Of a stretch of 64,000 bases of DNA, positions 1 through 11,888 are shown piece after piece. The notes beneath the pieces were generated by a model, which was not told the origin of the DNA, made no database searches, and saw only the letters and a program-made list of their open reading frames with translations. The stretch covers positions 76,961,001 to 77,025,000 of the forward strand of contig CM044312.1 of the NCBI GenBank assembly GCA_024291935.2. The letters run 5' to 3'. Position 1 is the first letter of the stretch; each line of letters begins with the position of its first letter. The DNA comes from Okapia johnstoni. Lineage: Eukaryota; Chordata; Mammalia; Artiodactyla; Giraffidae. The position numbers were made by a program, and so were the translations under genes.

Positions 1-117
1 AGAATCCATAAAGGCTGTAAGGGAACTTTGAATTGTTGGCAGCTCTAACAAGCTGCTAGATGGTGCCAATAATGCTGCCCTAGGACAACAATTTGACTAA
101 AAATTTTGATGGTGATC
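1..117. other. Unassigned left-edge sequence
   Basis: No repeat family, reading frame or RNA gene was recognised between the window edge and the target-site duplication of the first SINE. Confidence 0.5.
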
Positions 118-128
118 ATTATACACTT

Positions 129-327
129 GGGGTTCCCTGGTGGCTCAGAGCATAAAGAATCTGCCTACAATGTGGATTCGATCCCTGTGTTGGGAAGATC
201 CCCTGGAGGAGGGCACAGTAACCCACTCCAGTGTTCTTGCCTGAAGAATCCCCATGGACAGAAGAGCCTGGTGGACTACAGTCCATGGGGTCATAAAGAG
301 TCTGACACAACTGAGCAAATAAGCACA
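129..327 (+). mobile_element. Bov-tA SINE
   Basis: A tRNA-derived ruminant SINE. The head at about 131-190 carries the tRNA-like pol III promoter: an A-box-like TGGCTCAG at 141-148 and a B-box-like GATTCGATCCC near 175. The body (about 205-320) is the Bov-A module, with ACCCACTCCAGTGTTCTTGCC and a GTCTGACACAACTGAGC-like end. The left target site is ATTATACACTT (118-128) and ATTATACA recurs at 328-335, where a second SINE interrupts the right copy. Transcription would be by RNA polymerase III, and mobilisation is thought to use BovB machinery in trans. Confidence 0.9.
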
Positions 328-335
328 ATTATACA

Positions 336-594
336 ATGGCACCCCACTCCAGCACTATTGCCTGGAGAATCCCACGGACAGAGGAGCCTGGTGGGCTGCC
401 GTCTATGGGGTCGCACAGAGTTGGACACGACTAAGCGACTTCACTTTCACTTTTCCCTTTCATGCAGTGGAGAAGGAAATGGCAACCCACTCCAGTGTTC
501 TTGCCTGGAGAATCCCAGGGACGGGGGAGCCTGGTGGGCTGCCGTCTATGGGGTCGCACAGAGTCGGACACGACTGAAGCGACTTATCAGCAGC
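336..594 (+). mobile_element. Bov-A2 SINE (two Bov-A monomers), 5' trimmed
   Basis: Two Bov-A monomers are joined by the A2 linker (TTCACTTTCACTTTTCC, about 440-457). The second monomer begins at GGAGAAGGAAATGGC near 469 and ends in a short AGCAGC tail. The first monomer lacks its usual GGAGAAGGC start. ATACA occurs on both sides (331-335 and 595-599), and the right flank then continues as CTT. Removing the SINE and one ATACA restores the complete right target site of the preceding Bov-tA, so this element landed in that duplication and is the younger of the two. Confidence 0.88.
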
Positions 595-602
595 ATACAC
601 TT

Positions 603-821
603 ACTCTGAATTTGCCCTTCATTGGTACTTGAAATACCAAGTAAATTAGTCATAGTCTCTGTCCTCAAGGGGATCAAGACAAATGAAGATTTATAGTCTA
701 GTAGTAGTCTACCATAAAAATAAAAACACGTAAAGATACCAAGACAATCCTGAAATTATAAATATGATTACACATACAATTCTCAATATAAAATAGCTAA
801 AATTTAACTCTTATGAATTAC
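603..821. other. Unassigned AT-rich sequence
   Basis: No gene or repeat family was recognised. Confidence 0.45.
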
Positions 822-962
822 GTGCTAATGCCAATCACTTTGCAAAGGTCTTTTAAAGCATTAACTCACTTATTCTTCTTACTCCTATTGTTAATATATG
901 TAATATGGAGGTTAGCACTATATTTTATTTCTACATTTTCAGGTATGGAGGTACAGAAAGCA
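822..962 (+). mobile_element. MIR SINE fragment
   Basis: The order of motifs follows the MIR core: a CACTTTGCAAAG-like segment, then TTTTAAAGCATTAACTCA, then a GGAGGTTAGCACTAT-like stretch, then TTTTCAGGTATGGAGGTACAGAAAG. This is an ancient tRNA-derived mammalian SINE, heavily diverged. No target-site duplication is visible. The short reading frame that starts at 813 overlaps it and has no coding support. Confidence 0.6.
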
Positions 963-1655
963 TTTTTTTTTAGTTTATATTTAATTTATTGTCCATCAAA
1001 CTGTTTGAATTTACTTATGAAATTATTTCTGACTTCCTTGGATATTTTATAGTAAATGTGGACCTCATTATAATAAAATAATAGATCTGCATATTCACAG
1101 AGAGACTTCTTTAAGACTTCATGGTGTAAGAATAGATTATTGTCTTAGTCTAGGAACTCTGAGCATAGCAGTACATGCATGGGATCTTTTGAGGGAGGTC
1201 ACCATTATCTTCATTACCTCCATCATAGTTTGGCCCCAGGTAAATAGCAGGGAGGGAACACAGTTCCACCTATCAACAGAAAATTGGATTAACTTTACTC
1301 ATGGTCCCTCCATTCAGAACAAGGCCCAGTTTCCCCCTCAGTCAGTCTCTCCCATCAGAAAACTTTCCTAAGCCTCTTACCTTCTCCATCAGAGGGCAGA
1401 CAGAGTGAAAAGCACAATCTCAGAAAACTAACCAATCTGATCACATAGACCACAGCTTTGTCTAACTAAATGAAACTATGAGCCATGCCATGTAGGACCA
1501 CCAAAGATGGACAGCACATGGTGGAGAGTTTTGACAAAATATGGTCCACTGAAGAAGGGGAATGGCAAACCACTTCAGTATTCTTGCCTTGAGAACCCCA
1601 CAAACAGTATGAAAAAGCGAAACGATAGACACTGAAAGATGAACTCCCCAGGTTG

Positions 1656-1921
1656 CTGCTGCTGCTGCTAAGTCGCTTCAGTCGTGTCCGACTCTGTGCG
1701 ACCCCATAGATGGCAGCCCACCAGGCTCCCCCGTCCCTGGGATTCTCCAGGCAAGAACACTGGAGTGGGTTGCCATTTCCTTCTCCAGTGCATGAAAGGG
1801 AAAAGTGAAAGTGAAGTCGCTCAGTCGTGTCCGACTCCTAGCAACCCCATGGACTGCAGCCCACCAGGCTCCTCCGTCCATGGGATTTTCCAGGCAAGAG
1901 TACCAGAGTGGGGTGCCATTG
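1656..1921 (-). mobile_element. Bov-A2 SINE inside BovB
   Basis: A Bov-A2 dimer in reverse orientation: the (GCT)n end comes first, at about 1653-1669, followed by two Bov-A monomers joined at about 1790-1815. A 13-bp direct repeat, ACTCCCCAGGTTG, flanks it at 1643-1655 and 1922-1934, and removing the SINE plus one repeat rejoins the BovB sequence. It therefore inserted after the BovB. Confidence 0.93.
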
Positions 1922-2064
1922 ACTCCCCAGGTTGGTAGGTGCCGAATATGCTACTGGAGATCAGTGGAGACCTAACTCCAGAAAGAGTAAAGAGACAGGG
2001 CCAAAGCAAAAACAACACCCAGTTGTGGATGTGACTGGTGATGAAGCAAGGTTGGATGCTGTAA

Positions 2065-4850
2065 AGAGTAATATTGCATAGAAACCTGGAATGTTAGGTC
2101 CAATAGTCAAGGCAAGTTGAAAGTGGTCAAACAGGAGATGGCAAGAGTGAATGTCGACATACTCGAAATCAGTGAACTGAAATGGACTGGAATGGGTGAA
2201 TTTAACTCAGATGACCATTTTATCTACTACTGTGGGCAAGAATCCCTTAGAAGAAATGGAGTAGCCATTATAATCAACAAAACAATCTAACATGCAGTAC
2301 TTGGATACAATCTCAAAAACGACAAAATGATCTCTGTTCATTCCCAAGACAAACCATTTAATATCACATTAATCCAAGTCTATGCCTCAGTAATGCTGAG
2401 GAAGCGGAAGTTGAACAGGTCTATGAAGGCCTACAAGAACTTCTAGAACTAATACCCAACAAAGATGTCCTTTTCATTATAGGAGACTGGAATGCAAAAG
2501 TAGGAAGTCAAGGAACACCTGGAATATCAGGGAAATTTGGCCTTGGAGTACAGAATGAACCAGGGAAAAGGCTAATAGAGTTTTGCCAAGAGAACACACT
2601 GGTCATAGCAAACACCCTCTTCCAACAACACAAGAGAAGACTCTACATGGACATGACCAGGTGGTCAATACCGAAATCACACTGATTATATTCTTTGCTT
2701 CCAAAGATGGAGAAGTTCTATTCAGTCAGCAAAAACAAGACTGGGAGCTGACTGTGGCTCAGATCATGAACTGCTTATTGTCAAATTAAGACTTAAATTG
2801 AAGAAAGTAGGGAAAACCACTAGACCATTGAAGTGTGGCCTCAATCAAAACCCTAATGATTATACAGTGGAAGTGAGAAATAGATTTAAGGGACTAGATC
2901 TGATAGACAGAGTGCCTGATGAACTATGGAAGGAGGTTCGTGACATTGTACAGGAGACAGGGATCAAAACCATCCTCAAGAAAAAGAAATGCAAAAAGGC
3001 AAAATGGCTGTCTGAGGAGGCCTTACAAATAGCTGTGAAAAGAAGAGAAGCAAAAAGCAAAGGAGAAACAGAAAGATATTCTCATTTGAATGTAGAGTTC
3101 CAAAGAATAGCAAGGAGAGATTAGAAAGCCTTCCTCAGTGATCAGTGTAAGGAAATAGAGAAAACAATAGAATGAGAAAGACTAGAGATCTCTTCAAAAA
3201 ATTAGAGATACCAAGGGAACATTTCATGCAAAGATGGGCTCAATAAAGGACAGAAAAGGTATGGACCTAACAGAACCAGAAGATATGAAGAAGAGATGGC
3301 AGCAATACACAGAAGAACTGTACAAAAAAGATCTTCATGACCCAGATAATCATGATGGTATGATCATTCACCTAAAGCCAGAAATCATGGAATGTGAAGT
3401 CAAGTGGGCCTTAGGAAGCATCATTATGAGCAAAGCTAGTGGAGGTGACGGAATATGAGCTATTTCAAATCTTAAAATATGATGCTGTGAAAGTGCTGCA
3501 CCCAGTATGCCAGCAAATTTGGAGAACTCAGCAATGGCCACAGGACTGGAAAAGGCCAGTTTTCATTCCAATACCTAAGAAAGGCAACACCAAAGAATGC
3601 TCAAACTACCGCACAATTGCACTCATCTCACATACTAGTAAAGTAATTCTCAAAATTTTCCAAGAGAGGTTCAACACTACATGATCTGTGAACTTCCAGA
3701 TGTTCAAGCTGGTTTTAGAAAAGGCAGAGGAGCCGGAGATCAAATTGCCAATATCCGCTGGATCATCAAAAAAGCAACAGAGTTCCAGAAAAGCATCCAT
3801 TCCTGCTTTGTTGACTGTGCCAAAGCCTTTGACTATGTGGATCACAATAAACTGTGGAAAATTCTGAAAGAGATGGGAATACCAGACCACCTGACCTGCC
3901 TCCTGAGAAATCTGTGTGCAGGTCAGGAAGCAGCAAGTAGAACTGGACATGGAGGAAATGACTGGTTCCAAATAGGGAAAGGAATACGTCAAGGCTGTAT
4001 ATTGTCACCCTGCTTATTTACCATATATGCAGGGCACATCATGAGAAATGCTGGGCTGGATGAAGCACAAGCTGAAATCAAGATTGCTGGGAGAAATATC
4101 AATAACCTCAGATATGCAGAAAGCACCACCCTTATGGCAGAAAGTGAAGAAGAACTAAAGAGCCTCTTTTGAAAATGAATTAAAACTCAACATTCAGAAC
4201 ACTAAGATCATGGCATCCAGTCGCATCACTTCATAGCAAATAGATGGAGAAAAAATGGAAACAGTGGCAAAATTTATTTTTGGGAAGCTCCAGAATCACC
4301 ATAGATGGTGAATGCAGCCATGAAATTATAAGACGCTTACTCCTTGGGAGAAAAGTTATGACCAATCTAGACAGCATGTAAAAAAGCAGAGACATTACTT
4401 TGTTAACAATGGTCCAACTGGTCAAGGCTATGGTTTTTCCAGTAGTCATGTATGGATGTGAGAGTTGGACTATAAAGAAAGCTGAGCACTGAAGAATTGA
4501 TGGTTTTCAATATAGTGTTGGAGAAGACTCTTGAGAGTCCCTTGGACTGCAAAGAGATCCAACCAGTCAATCCTAAAGTAAATCAGTGCTGAGTATTCAC
4601 TGGAAGGACTGATGTTGAAGTTAAAACTCCAATCCTTTGGCCACCTGATGAGAAAAACTGACTCCTTTGAAAAGACCCTATTGCTGGGAAAGATTGAAGG
4701 CTGGAGGAGAAGGGGACGACAGAGGATGAAATGATTGGATGGCATCACTGACTCAATGGACATGAATTTGAATAAACTCCTGGAGTTGGTGATGGACAGG
4801 GAGGCCTGGCGTGCTGCAGTCCATGCAGTTGCAAAGAGTCGGACACTACT
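2065..4850 (+). pseudogene. BovB endonuclease-reverse transcriptase remnant
   Basis: The broken BovB protein-coding region. Endonuclease similarity is seen around 2480-2600, where a GDWNAKVGSQGTPG-like stretch lies near an apurinic-endonuclease-type motif. A linker segment reads openly at 2798-3124 and stops with TAG at 3122-3124. The reverse transcriptase palm is readable at 3681-4172, with motif A (FVDCAKAFD) and motif B (RQGCILSPCLF). The catalytic YADD is changed to YAES at 4113-4124, which removes both aspartates and should abolish polymerase activity. A deletion near 3454 and further stops (for example TAA near 2288) also break it. The known role of the intact protein is target-primed reverse transcription in the nucleus. 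Confidence 0.88.
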
Positions 4851-4879
4851 GAGCAACTGAACTGAACTGAACTGAGGTC

Positions 4880-5400
4880 CTCTGAGAAGCAGCCTCCAAA
4901 ACAGGATTAAATGAGTAGGAAATCTCAAAAGGTAAAAGCCTGTGAAACAAACTGGGGAGAAACCTGGGAGAGATTAGCTGTGACCATGATACTAGTCTAA
5001 TTCCTTAATTACTTCCTAAGTCCTAATTCCTATAAAATAAAGCAGAAAAGAAGGTGAGTGATTGTGGCAGCATCTCAGACTACCATTCAGTAGTTCAGAA
5101 AAGTTAAGCAAGGCAGCTGGTGAGTCCATAAGGCAAAATCATTCATCAGAGGAGCCCTGTGTCTCCCAGGAGCAAGCCTTGGTATTCCTCCCTTGCTCAG
5201 TCACTGTCAAGGAACAGCCTGAGGGAAGCCCCTGGGCACAAGCAACAATGTGAATTTCAAACCATTTCAAACCATTCTGTGTCATCTGACAAGTAAATTC
5301 CCTGCAGCTGAAGATCTGAGGAGCCAGTGGGAGAATTCTCATGGTCACCCTAGTTACATCGACTCTTCAGTGTCCTTTGCAGAGTGAGTCCAGCTGAGTC
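4880..5400. other. Unassigned; possible old LTR relic
   Basis: The base composition is higher in GC than the surroundings, and CAACAGCCTGAG-like and AAGCAGCCTCC-like segments give an impression of a degraded mammalian LTR. I could not assign a family, and no TG...CA ends or target site were found. The short frames here show no protein similarity. Confidence 0.25.
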
Positions 5401-6596
5401 AAACTCTTAAACTTTAAATTTGTTCCTTTAACAATAAACATAAAATGACCATTGATTTACAGGTACTATCAACATCTGCTTCCTGTCATCTTGAACACAG
5501 TTCCAATTTGTCTTGTTAAGTGCATAAACTAAACAATTAGAATTAAGATCCTAGAATGTGTGAGCCTTCTGGAGGTCTTGAAGAATTCTTACAGTGCTTT
5601 GGATAGTTAAGACTGGACATGCAGAAGGACACTTTTCAGCACATTCCAGGAAATTCATGTGACATGCACACTTGTCACTGCAACTACTTCCCACTGAATT
5701 CTTTACTTAATGCAGCACATTAAGAAAAACGTAAGAAAAAACTAAATGATGAAAATCACACGTAGCAAACTCTCAAGGTGTTGTGTGATGCACAAGCATA
5801 GATCAAGTACTGGGGACAATATGAAAAGTATAATATTCAATCACTTTTTATAGATGAAACCTTGAAATTTACACGTACTACAGATACTTTCTGTATTTCA
5901 TTTTCAGTTTCTCTAACAATATTTACTACTTGCCTCTTAACAGTAATTTTTATATTAAAAAGCCAATACAGGATCACCAAAAATTTTGTAGTCTCTTGAA
6001 TTTCAGTTCCTATTGTGATTTCAATCATGTGCTCATTTCAACAAAAGAGGGAGCAAAGTGCTTGAAAGTTATGAAATGTCAATCTATATGTAGAAGAAGA
6101 GAGTAATTTAGCAATGCATCAAGACTTGTCTTTAAACTGCTGCAACTGTCAAGTTTTGAGGAAAAAAACAATAGCACCTGGTGCCTTACATTCAGCAATG
6201 GGTGTGTTCTGCAGTCAAGATTTCTAGCCAACGACAAGTCAGAACAATTTTTCAAAAAGTGATTAGTGATTAGTTCTGCAGTAGCAAATCAAAGAATAAA
6301 TTTACTTGTGCACTAATATGAAACAAACTTCTAGTCTGTCATCATGCAAATTGTATTACAAAACACAAAACTAATCAGTTCCACAAAAATGCGGTATGTG
6401 CTGATAAGGTCAATTTCTTTCACAGCTGCATAGTATTTCTAGAAAGGTATAGTACAATGAATCCAGATAAATAAATAAAATTTCAAAATTTTTCTTGAAA
6501 TAAAGGCTCATAATTGTGTAATAAAAGATATTTTTAACTGCTTGTAAAATATCTACATAGTACTTCCTGATGATTAATAGATTTTAATAAAGAGCA
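5401..6596. other. Unassigned AT-rich sequence
   Basis: Nothing recognisable: no long frame with similarity, no young repeat and no simple-repeat tract. Confidence 0.5.
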
Positions 6597-6606
6597 TTCA
6601 TAGCAT

Positions 6607-6804
6607 GGGCTTCCCTAGTGGCTCAGATGGTAAAGAATCTGCCCACACCAGATTCAGTCCCTGGGTCAGGAAGCCCTTGGAGCAGGGAATGGCAACCCAC
6701 TCTGGTAGTTTTGCCTGGAGAATTCCATGGACAGGGGAGCCTGGTGGGCTACAGTCCGTGGGGTCGCAAAGAGTAGGACACACTGATAGACTAACCCTTT
6801 CACT
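6607..6804 (+). mobile_element. Bov-tA SINE
   Basis: A tRNA-like head (GGCTTCCCTAGTGGCTCAG) is followed by a Bov-A body ending in an ACTAACCCTTTCAC tail. A perfect 10-bp target-site duplication, TTCATAGCAT, flanks it at 6597-6606 and 6805-6814. The head is slightly shortened between the A and B boxes, and the B box is degraded (GATTCAGTCCC), so promoter strength is probably low. Confidence 0.93.
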
Positions 6805-6818
6805 TTCATAGCATAGTT

Positions 6819-7396
6819 GAATCAGTTCAGTTCAGTTCAGTCGCTCAGTCGTGTCCGACTCTTTGCGACCCCATGAATTGCAGCACGCCAGGCCTCTCTG
6901 TCCATCACCAACTCCCAGAGTCTATCCAAACCCATGTCCATTGAGTTGGTGATGCCATCCAGCCATCTCATCCTCTGTCGTCCCCTTCTCCTCCCGCCCC
7001 CAATCCTACCCAGCATTAGGGTCTTTTCCAATGAGTCAACCCTTCGCGTGAGGTGGCCAAAGTATTGGAGTTTCAGCTTCAACATCAGACCTTCCAATGA
7101 ACACCCAGGATTGATCTCTTTTAGGATGATGGATTGATTGGATCTCCTTGCAGTCCAAGGGATTCTCAAAGAGTCTTCTCCAACACCACAGTTGAAAAGC
7201 ATCAATTCTTCGGCGCTCAGCTTTCTTCACCGTCCAACTCTCACATCCATACATGACCACTGGAAAAACCATAGCCTTGACTAGATGGACTTTTGTTGGC
7301 AAAGTAATGTCTCTGCTTTTAAATATGCTATCTAGGTTGGCCATAAGCTTCCTTCCAAGGAGTAAGCGTCTTTTAACTTCATGGCTGCAATCACAT
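6819..7396 (-). mobile_element. BovB LINE 3' fragment
   Basis: Begins with the reverse complement of the BovB tail (repeated TTCAG at about 6823-6840) and runs through the C-terminal coding region to about 7396, where similarity stops at GGCTGCAATCAC. It is a typical 5'-truncated insertion. In-frame segments on the minus strand are readable at 6837-7205 and 7036-7344 in two different frames, showing a frameshift near 7130-7200. Confidence 0.9.
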
Positions 7397-7437
7397 AGAG
7401 ACAGTTAAAAAAGTTATTGAAAAAGATCCCAAGTCTT

Positions 7438-8041
7438 TTTTTTTTTTATTTTTTTATTTTTTTTATTTTAGTTGGGGGCTAATTACTTTACAATATTGTA
7501 GTAGTCCCTGCCATACATCGACATGAATCAGCCACGGATTCACACGTGCTCCCCCTCCCAAACCCTCCTCCCACCTCCCTCCCCCTCCCATCCCCCTGTG
7601 TCATCCCAACGCTCCATCCCTGAGCATCCATCCCATGCATAGAACATGGAATGGTGTTCTGCTTCACATATGACAATATACATGTTTCAATGTCACTGTC
7701 CCAGAACGTCCAACCCTCACCTTCTCCCTCAGAGTCCACAGGACTGTTCTATGCATCTGTGTCTCTTATTCTGTCTCACATATAGGGTTACCATTACCAT
7801 CTTTCAAATTCCATATACATGCATTAGTATACTGTATTGGTGCTTTTCTTTCTGGCTCACTTCACTCTGTATAATGGGCTCCAGTTTCATCCATCTCAAT
7901 AGAACCGATTCAAATGTATTCTTTTTAATGGCTGAGTAATATTCCATTGTGTATATGTACCACAGCTTCCTTATCCATTCGTCTGCCGATGGACATCTAG
8001 GTTGCTTCCATGTCCTGGCTATTGTAAATGGCTAACAAACA
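7438..8041 (-). mobile_element. L1 LINE 3' end, artiodactyl type
   Basis: Starts with a T-rich tract (reverse-complemented poly(A), 7438-7475), followed by the reverse complement of an artiodactyl L1 3' UTR and the end of ORF2. The segment AATATTCCATTGTGTATATG near 7938 is the usual end-of-ORF2 landmark in reverse. Similarity ends near 8032. CCAAGTCTT is present at 7429-7437 and 8042-8050, a plausible 9-bp target-site duplication. The element is strongly 5'-truncated. Confidence 0.88.
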
Positions 8042-8050
8042 CCAAGTCTT

Positions 8051-8446
8051 AATATTTTTTAAACAACCTAGCTTAAAAATTGAATTTGGTTTGTTAAAAT
8101 TTCACAAGCAAAATATTTATGAATCTTTTCAAAATAAAAATATAGTTTAGAATTTAAAAGAATAAATTTATGCTTCCCAAACTGCAGTGCTATAGAAATC
8201 TACTATTAATAACCACCCTATTACCCAAATTATTAACACAAATATAGTATACCAAAACATTGGGGTATATCAAAAGATTGCTCTTAGGAATTGAAAACCT
8301 CTCATAATTTTTATTAAAAGGAAAATTGGTATGCTATAGAATATGATACTTTAGAAAAGTGCTTATAAATATTAAAAGAAGCCTACACAGTAAATTTCTT
8401 TGTTGTAAATTAGAAGAGGCAGTCTCATATGTTTTTGAGTTTACCT
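8051..8446. other. Unassigned AT-rich sequence
   Basis: No recognised gene or repeat. Confidence 0.5.
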
Positions 8447-8563
8447 TGGAGGAGGAAATGGCAACCCACTCTTATATTCTTGTCTGAGAAATCCCATGGA
8501 TAGAGGAACACAGCAGGCTACAGTCCATGGGGTCACAAAGTCACCACTGAGCAACTAACACTA
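8447..8563 (+). mobile_element. Bov-A SINE fragment
   Basis: A single diverged Bov-A body (GGAGGAGGAAATGGCAACCC start, CTACAGTCCATGGGGTCAC middle, ACTGAGCAACTAACAC end) without a tRNA head. It may be a 5'-truncated Bov-tA. Confidence 0.8.
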
Positions 8564-8564
8564 T

Positions 8565-9319
8565 GGCTTTTAAATTCAGAGCAAATTTTAGAAAGAAAAA
8601 AAAAATGAAAAGGAATGCTCAGGTTGAAAACTCTATGACAAAGGCGACTGAATTTTAAATTGGCTTATTTAGATACAAGTGGCAGAATGGATTTTAAATT
8701 AAAAACCTAAAACAAGGACTAATTTTAACCTTTTTAAAAAGTCTTTAAAAAGTTGGTAAGCAGAGGTAGCGCTAGTACAGAAGTATGAATGAGTCTCATA
8801 CTTTCCCCTACCCGTCTAAGGAAAATATGAAACAGGTTTGCAGGAAAAAAAGTAGCACATGGCTCCCTTGAAGGCAAATTTTCATTCCAATTTTACTAGA
8901 TCTTACTTACAGTCTGCAAAATCTACTTCTGATGTTTTCTGCTAAGCACATCTGTTGTTGGTAGCTAGAAGACAAGCATGCTCATTTTTTAGAAGTCTAT
9001 ATAAATGGAAAAGAGTTACATTATGCAAAGGCTTTTATAAGTATCACTCAGAATAAAATCAGTGCTATTTAGTCCACATAAGAATATTCAAGAAGAGTTT
9101 TTCTCCGATCCTCAAAACAGATTTATACAAATTACTTCACACAACAAGATATGAATCCCTCTTATAAATTAAAAACAGAACACAGAAATTCATTTTCCAA
9201 AAATCAGGTAGTTATACATTATAATAAATATGTAAATTAGATCAACCAAAATAAATTCCTATTCTCAGATTTCATTATTTGTGATTATGTTTAACAAAGA
9301 GAAAGCATGAAATATAATT
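8565..9319. other. Unassigned sequence
   Basis: AT-rich, with no recognised repeat family, open frame with similarity or RNA gene. Confidence 0.5.
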
Positions 9320-9529
9320 CTCCTCCCTTTCTCCTCCTGCCTTCAATCTTTCCCAGCCTCGGTCTTTTCCAATGAGGCAGCTCTTTGCATCAGGTCACCA
9401 AAGTATTAGAGTTTCAGCATCAGTCCTTCTAATGAATATTCAGGATTGATTTCCTTTAGGATTGACTGGTTGGATCTCCTTGCAGTCCAAGGGACTCTCA
9501 AGAGTCTTCTCCAACACCACAGTTCAAAA
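9320..9529 (-). mobile_element. BovB LINE internal fragment
   Basis: Reverse complement of the BovB C-terminal coding region, containing a TTGGATCTCCTTGCAGTCC landmark near 9473. Both the element tail and the 5' part are missing, so this is a fragment rather than a simple insertion. It is more diverged than the copies at 58 kb. Confidence 0.82.
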
Positions 9530-9977
9530 GGTGTGTATTACCATTCAATATACTGGGTTTATCAGTCCCAGAGCATTAGAGGAGGGCCAAGCAGGCTCTC
9601 CATACTCAACAGATGTCACTGTTCTAAGCCTGTTTAGATCTGTTTAAATTTAGAACTAAAGAATGACAAATAGATAGATACATGAGAAGAATAAGGTATG
9701 TGGAGATAATTATTCCAGGCAGAGGACACATAAAATTTCAAAAAGCCCAGAAACAGGAAAACTCACTTTCAGATTTGAGGTGAGGAATGGCAATGTGGCT
9801 AAGCACTGACTTTCAAAATTCTTGACTCTGACACACAGCACAGTTAATTAGTTTTATATTACCACTTAATATACACCCAGACACAAACAGACACATACAC
9901 ATATATAACTCGAAAGAGCTTTATGAAACATTTTTACTTACTACATGTTGTAATACGCTTTGATCTTTGCTTCAGTT

Positions 9978-10022
9978 TCCTCCTTCTCCTCCTCCTCCTC
10001 CTCTCTCTCTCTCTGTCTCTCT
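9978..10022. repeat. (TCC)n/(TC)n simple repeat
   Basis: A pyrimidine-only run changes from CTCCTC triplets to CTCTCTCT dinucleotides and ends near CTATATAG. Confidence 0.85.
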
Positions 10023-11888
10023 ATATAGATGAGAACCATAAGCTGATTTCACTTTTTCCTAATTGCTCACCTTGCAGTTTGTAAAACAGGGTAGAGACGA
10101 GTATGGTAGAAACTGATGAGGATGATAATGGCAGCCAAGATAAACAGGTCCCAGAGAAGGTGAGATGTGTAGGCCACTAAAAAGCACTTGTTTTATGAAC
10201 TACAATAGAGTGACTGATTTAGCAGATAAATATACACACTGGAATTTCAGATAAACAATTAATAGCTATTATTATAAAATGTCTCATCACTATTTATACT
10301 ACAGTAATACGATGCATAACATGTAACACATCCTATATTTTATCTGGCAACTCTAACAGTAAAAGAAAGCCATTAAAAATTGTAATCCAGAGTGATAAAC
10401 AGAGAGATAAATGATCTGATTTCCTTTAATATTCCTCCAGTTGCCATGGAAAGAGAGGCAGAAAGACGACCCTAGAATTATGGATCCTAGAATATTGGTT
10501 TAATGTAATTTAATATGGGGAATTTCAGCAATATCCCAGGTCTTGGAGCAAAAATTGAATTAATTGAACTAAGTTTACCTATCATATGCTAACTTACCTA
10601 TATATGCTTTAAATTTTAATTTTATTTCTCGAAATAAGATCATTTAAAATTCTGTGGCTTTTTAACACGTTAAGTGCGAATTTTTGCAATTCTTCTACTT
10701 GAAGAGTGTTTTTTTTTAAAAAAATTTCACGATGCTTCCCAGTCCCTGGGGCTAAGAGTTTAGAGGTTTGAGTATGGTTTCAGTTCCAAAGGGAGGAAAA
10801 CGGACCCAGGCTACTAATCCTCACTGGCCTCCATAGGACAGCCTGCACTGTTGCCTTAGCGTATAGTCCTTGAGTTTTGAGGAGGAATTTCAGAATGGAA
10901 TTTTTCATGTGGTGGTGACATGTTTTCACAGATAAATCATATAGTAGTATCCTGATTTAAGTGCCTTTCTTTAAATTTTCTTATAAAATATTCACAGAAG
11001 CTTATTTAGTATAATGGCTCCTCAGAGAATACAAAGTCTAATATAGTTTGTCTGTACTTGATTAAGTTAAATAGTCACTTAAAAATAAGTTTCACTTTTT
11101 AATTTTTGATAACTATTTTTAAAATGGTTTCTCAAAATCTTACTCCTAGAGCAGCGATAGACAATATCTTTAATGACAGTATTTTAATTTAAATATGTCA
11201 CGTTGTTTCAGTATCCCTTCAACTAGATTTTGGAAACCTAACTCACTCTAATTTAGAGAGACTTAGTTTCACTGCATAATTATCCATGAAATCACTAGGA
11301 TTCCTCAGCATCCCTTAAAAGGAACTGGCTAAAGTGCTTTAAGCCCTATGAAATAAGTTAAACAGAGAAAATCTATTGTTACTTAAAAGTTAAGTACAGC
11401 GGAAATAGCACAGGACAATCATGGGGGCCAACAAAGAAATATGGGGAGGAAAGCTTATTCAGATATCAAAATGAACTCTAATATCAGCCATTCTGAATAA
11501 GTTGTAATCTGAAAATATCCTGTCTATTTGCATTAAACATAACAAAGGAGTCCCAAGTGACACACAGTAAATGACAGAATTCTCCTCCGATAATTGTAAT
11601 AGTCCATGGATTAGCCAATATCGTCTGCTTTTGATCTTGGCATTTTACAGAAACACAATACATGCATTATATATAGAAGTTCATTTGAGTCACAAGCTAT
11701 TTCCATATGTCTATTATGCTTTAATAGACATAGTTACAATAGGATTTTTCCACATTAAATTGAAGCCACCTTTCATATCATTAAGCATTCAGAAGAATTT
11801 AGATTTCTTTAGAATTAGAGCAATTATAATCTACATACCTGCCCTCTGCCAGCAATTTTTTATTTAAAGTGAATCCAATTATACCTTT

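Larger units (their letters stand above)
1180..4878 (+). mobile_element. BovB (RTE) LINE, near full length, split by a Bov-A2
   Basis: This is the most complete BovB in the window. The 5' non-coding part (about 1180-1640) includes the segments around AGTTTGGCCCCAGG, AGGGAACACAG and CAATCTGATCACATAGACC that I associate with the BovB 5' region. After a Bov-A2 insertion at 1656-1921 the element continues through endonuclease (about 2080-2790), linker, reverse transcriptase (about 3400-4170) and C-terminal region, ending in the typical GAACTGAACTGAACTGAG tail at 4857-4876. Without the SINE it is about 3.4 kb, close to full length. Many stops and frameshifts make it inactive. No flanking duplication was confirmed. 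Confidence 0.9.

Noticed and set aside
106..609. 167-codon plus-strand frame
   Set aside because: It runs through a Bov-tA and a Bov-A2; SINE monomers in phase often keep an open frame but encode no protein.
10660..10900. Segment with a slightly different composition, including TTTTTTTTAAAAAAATTT palindrome
   Set aside because: Low-complexity A/T palindrome; no repeat family or gene evidence.
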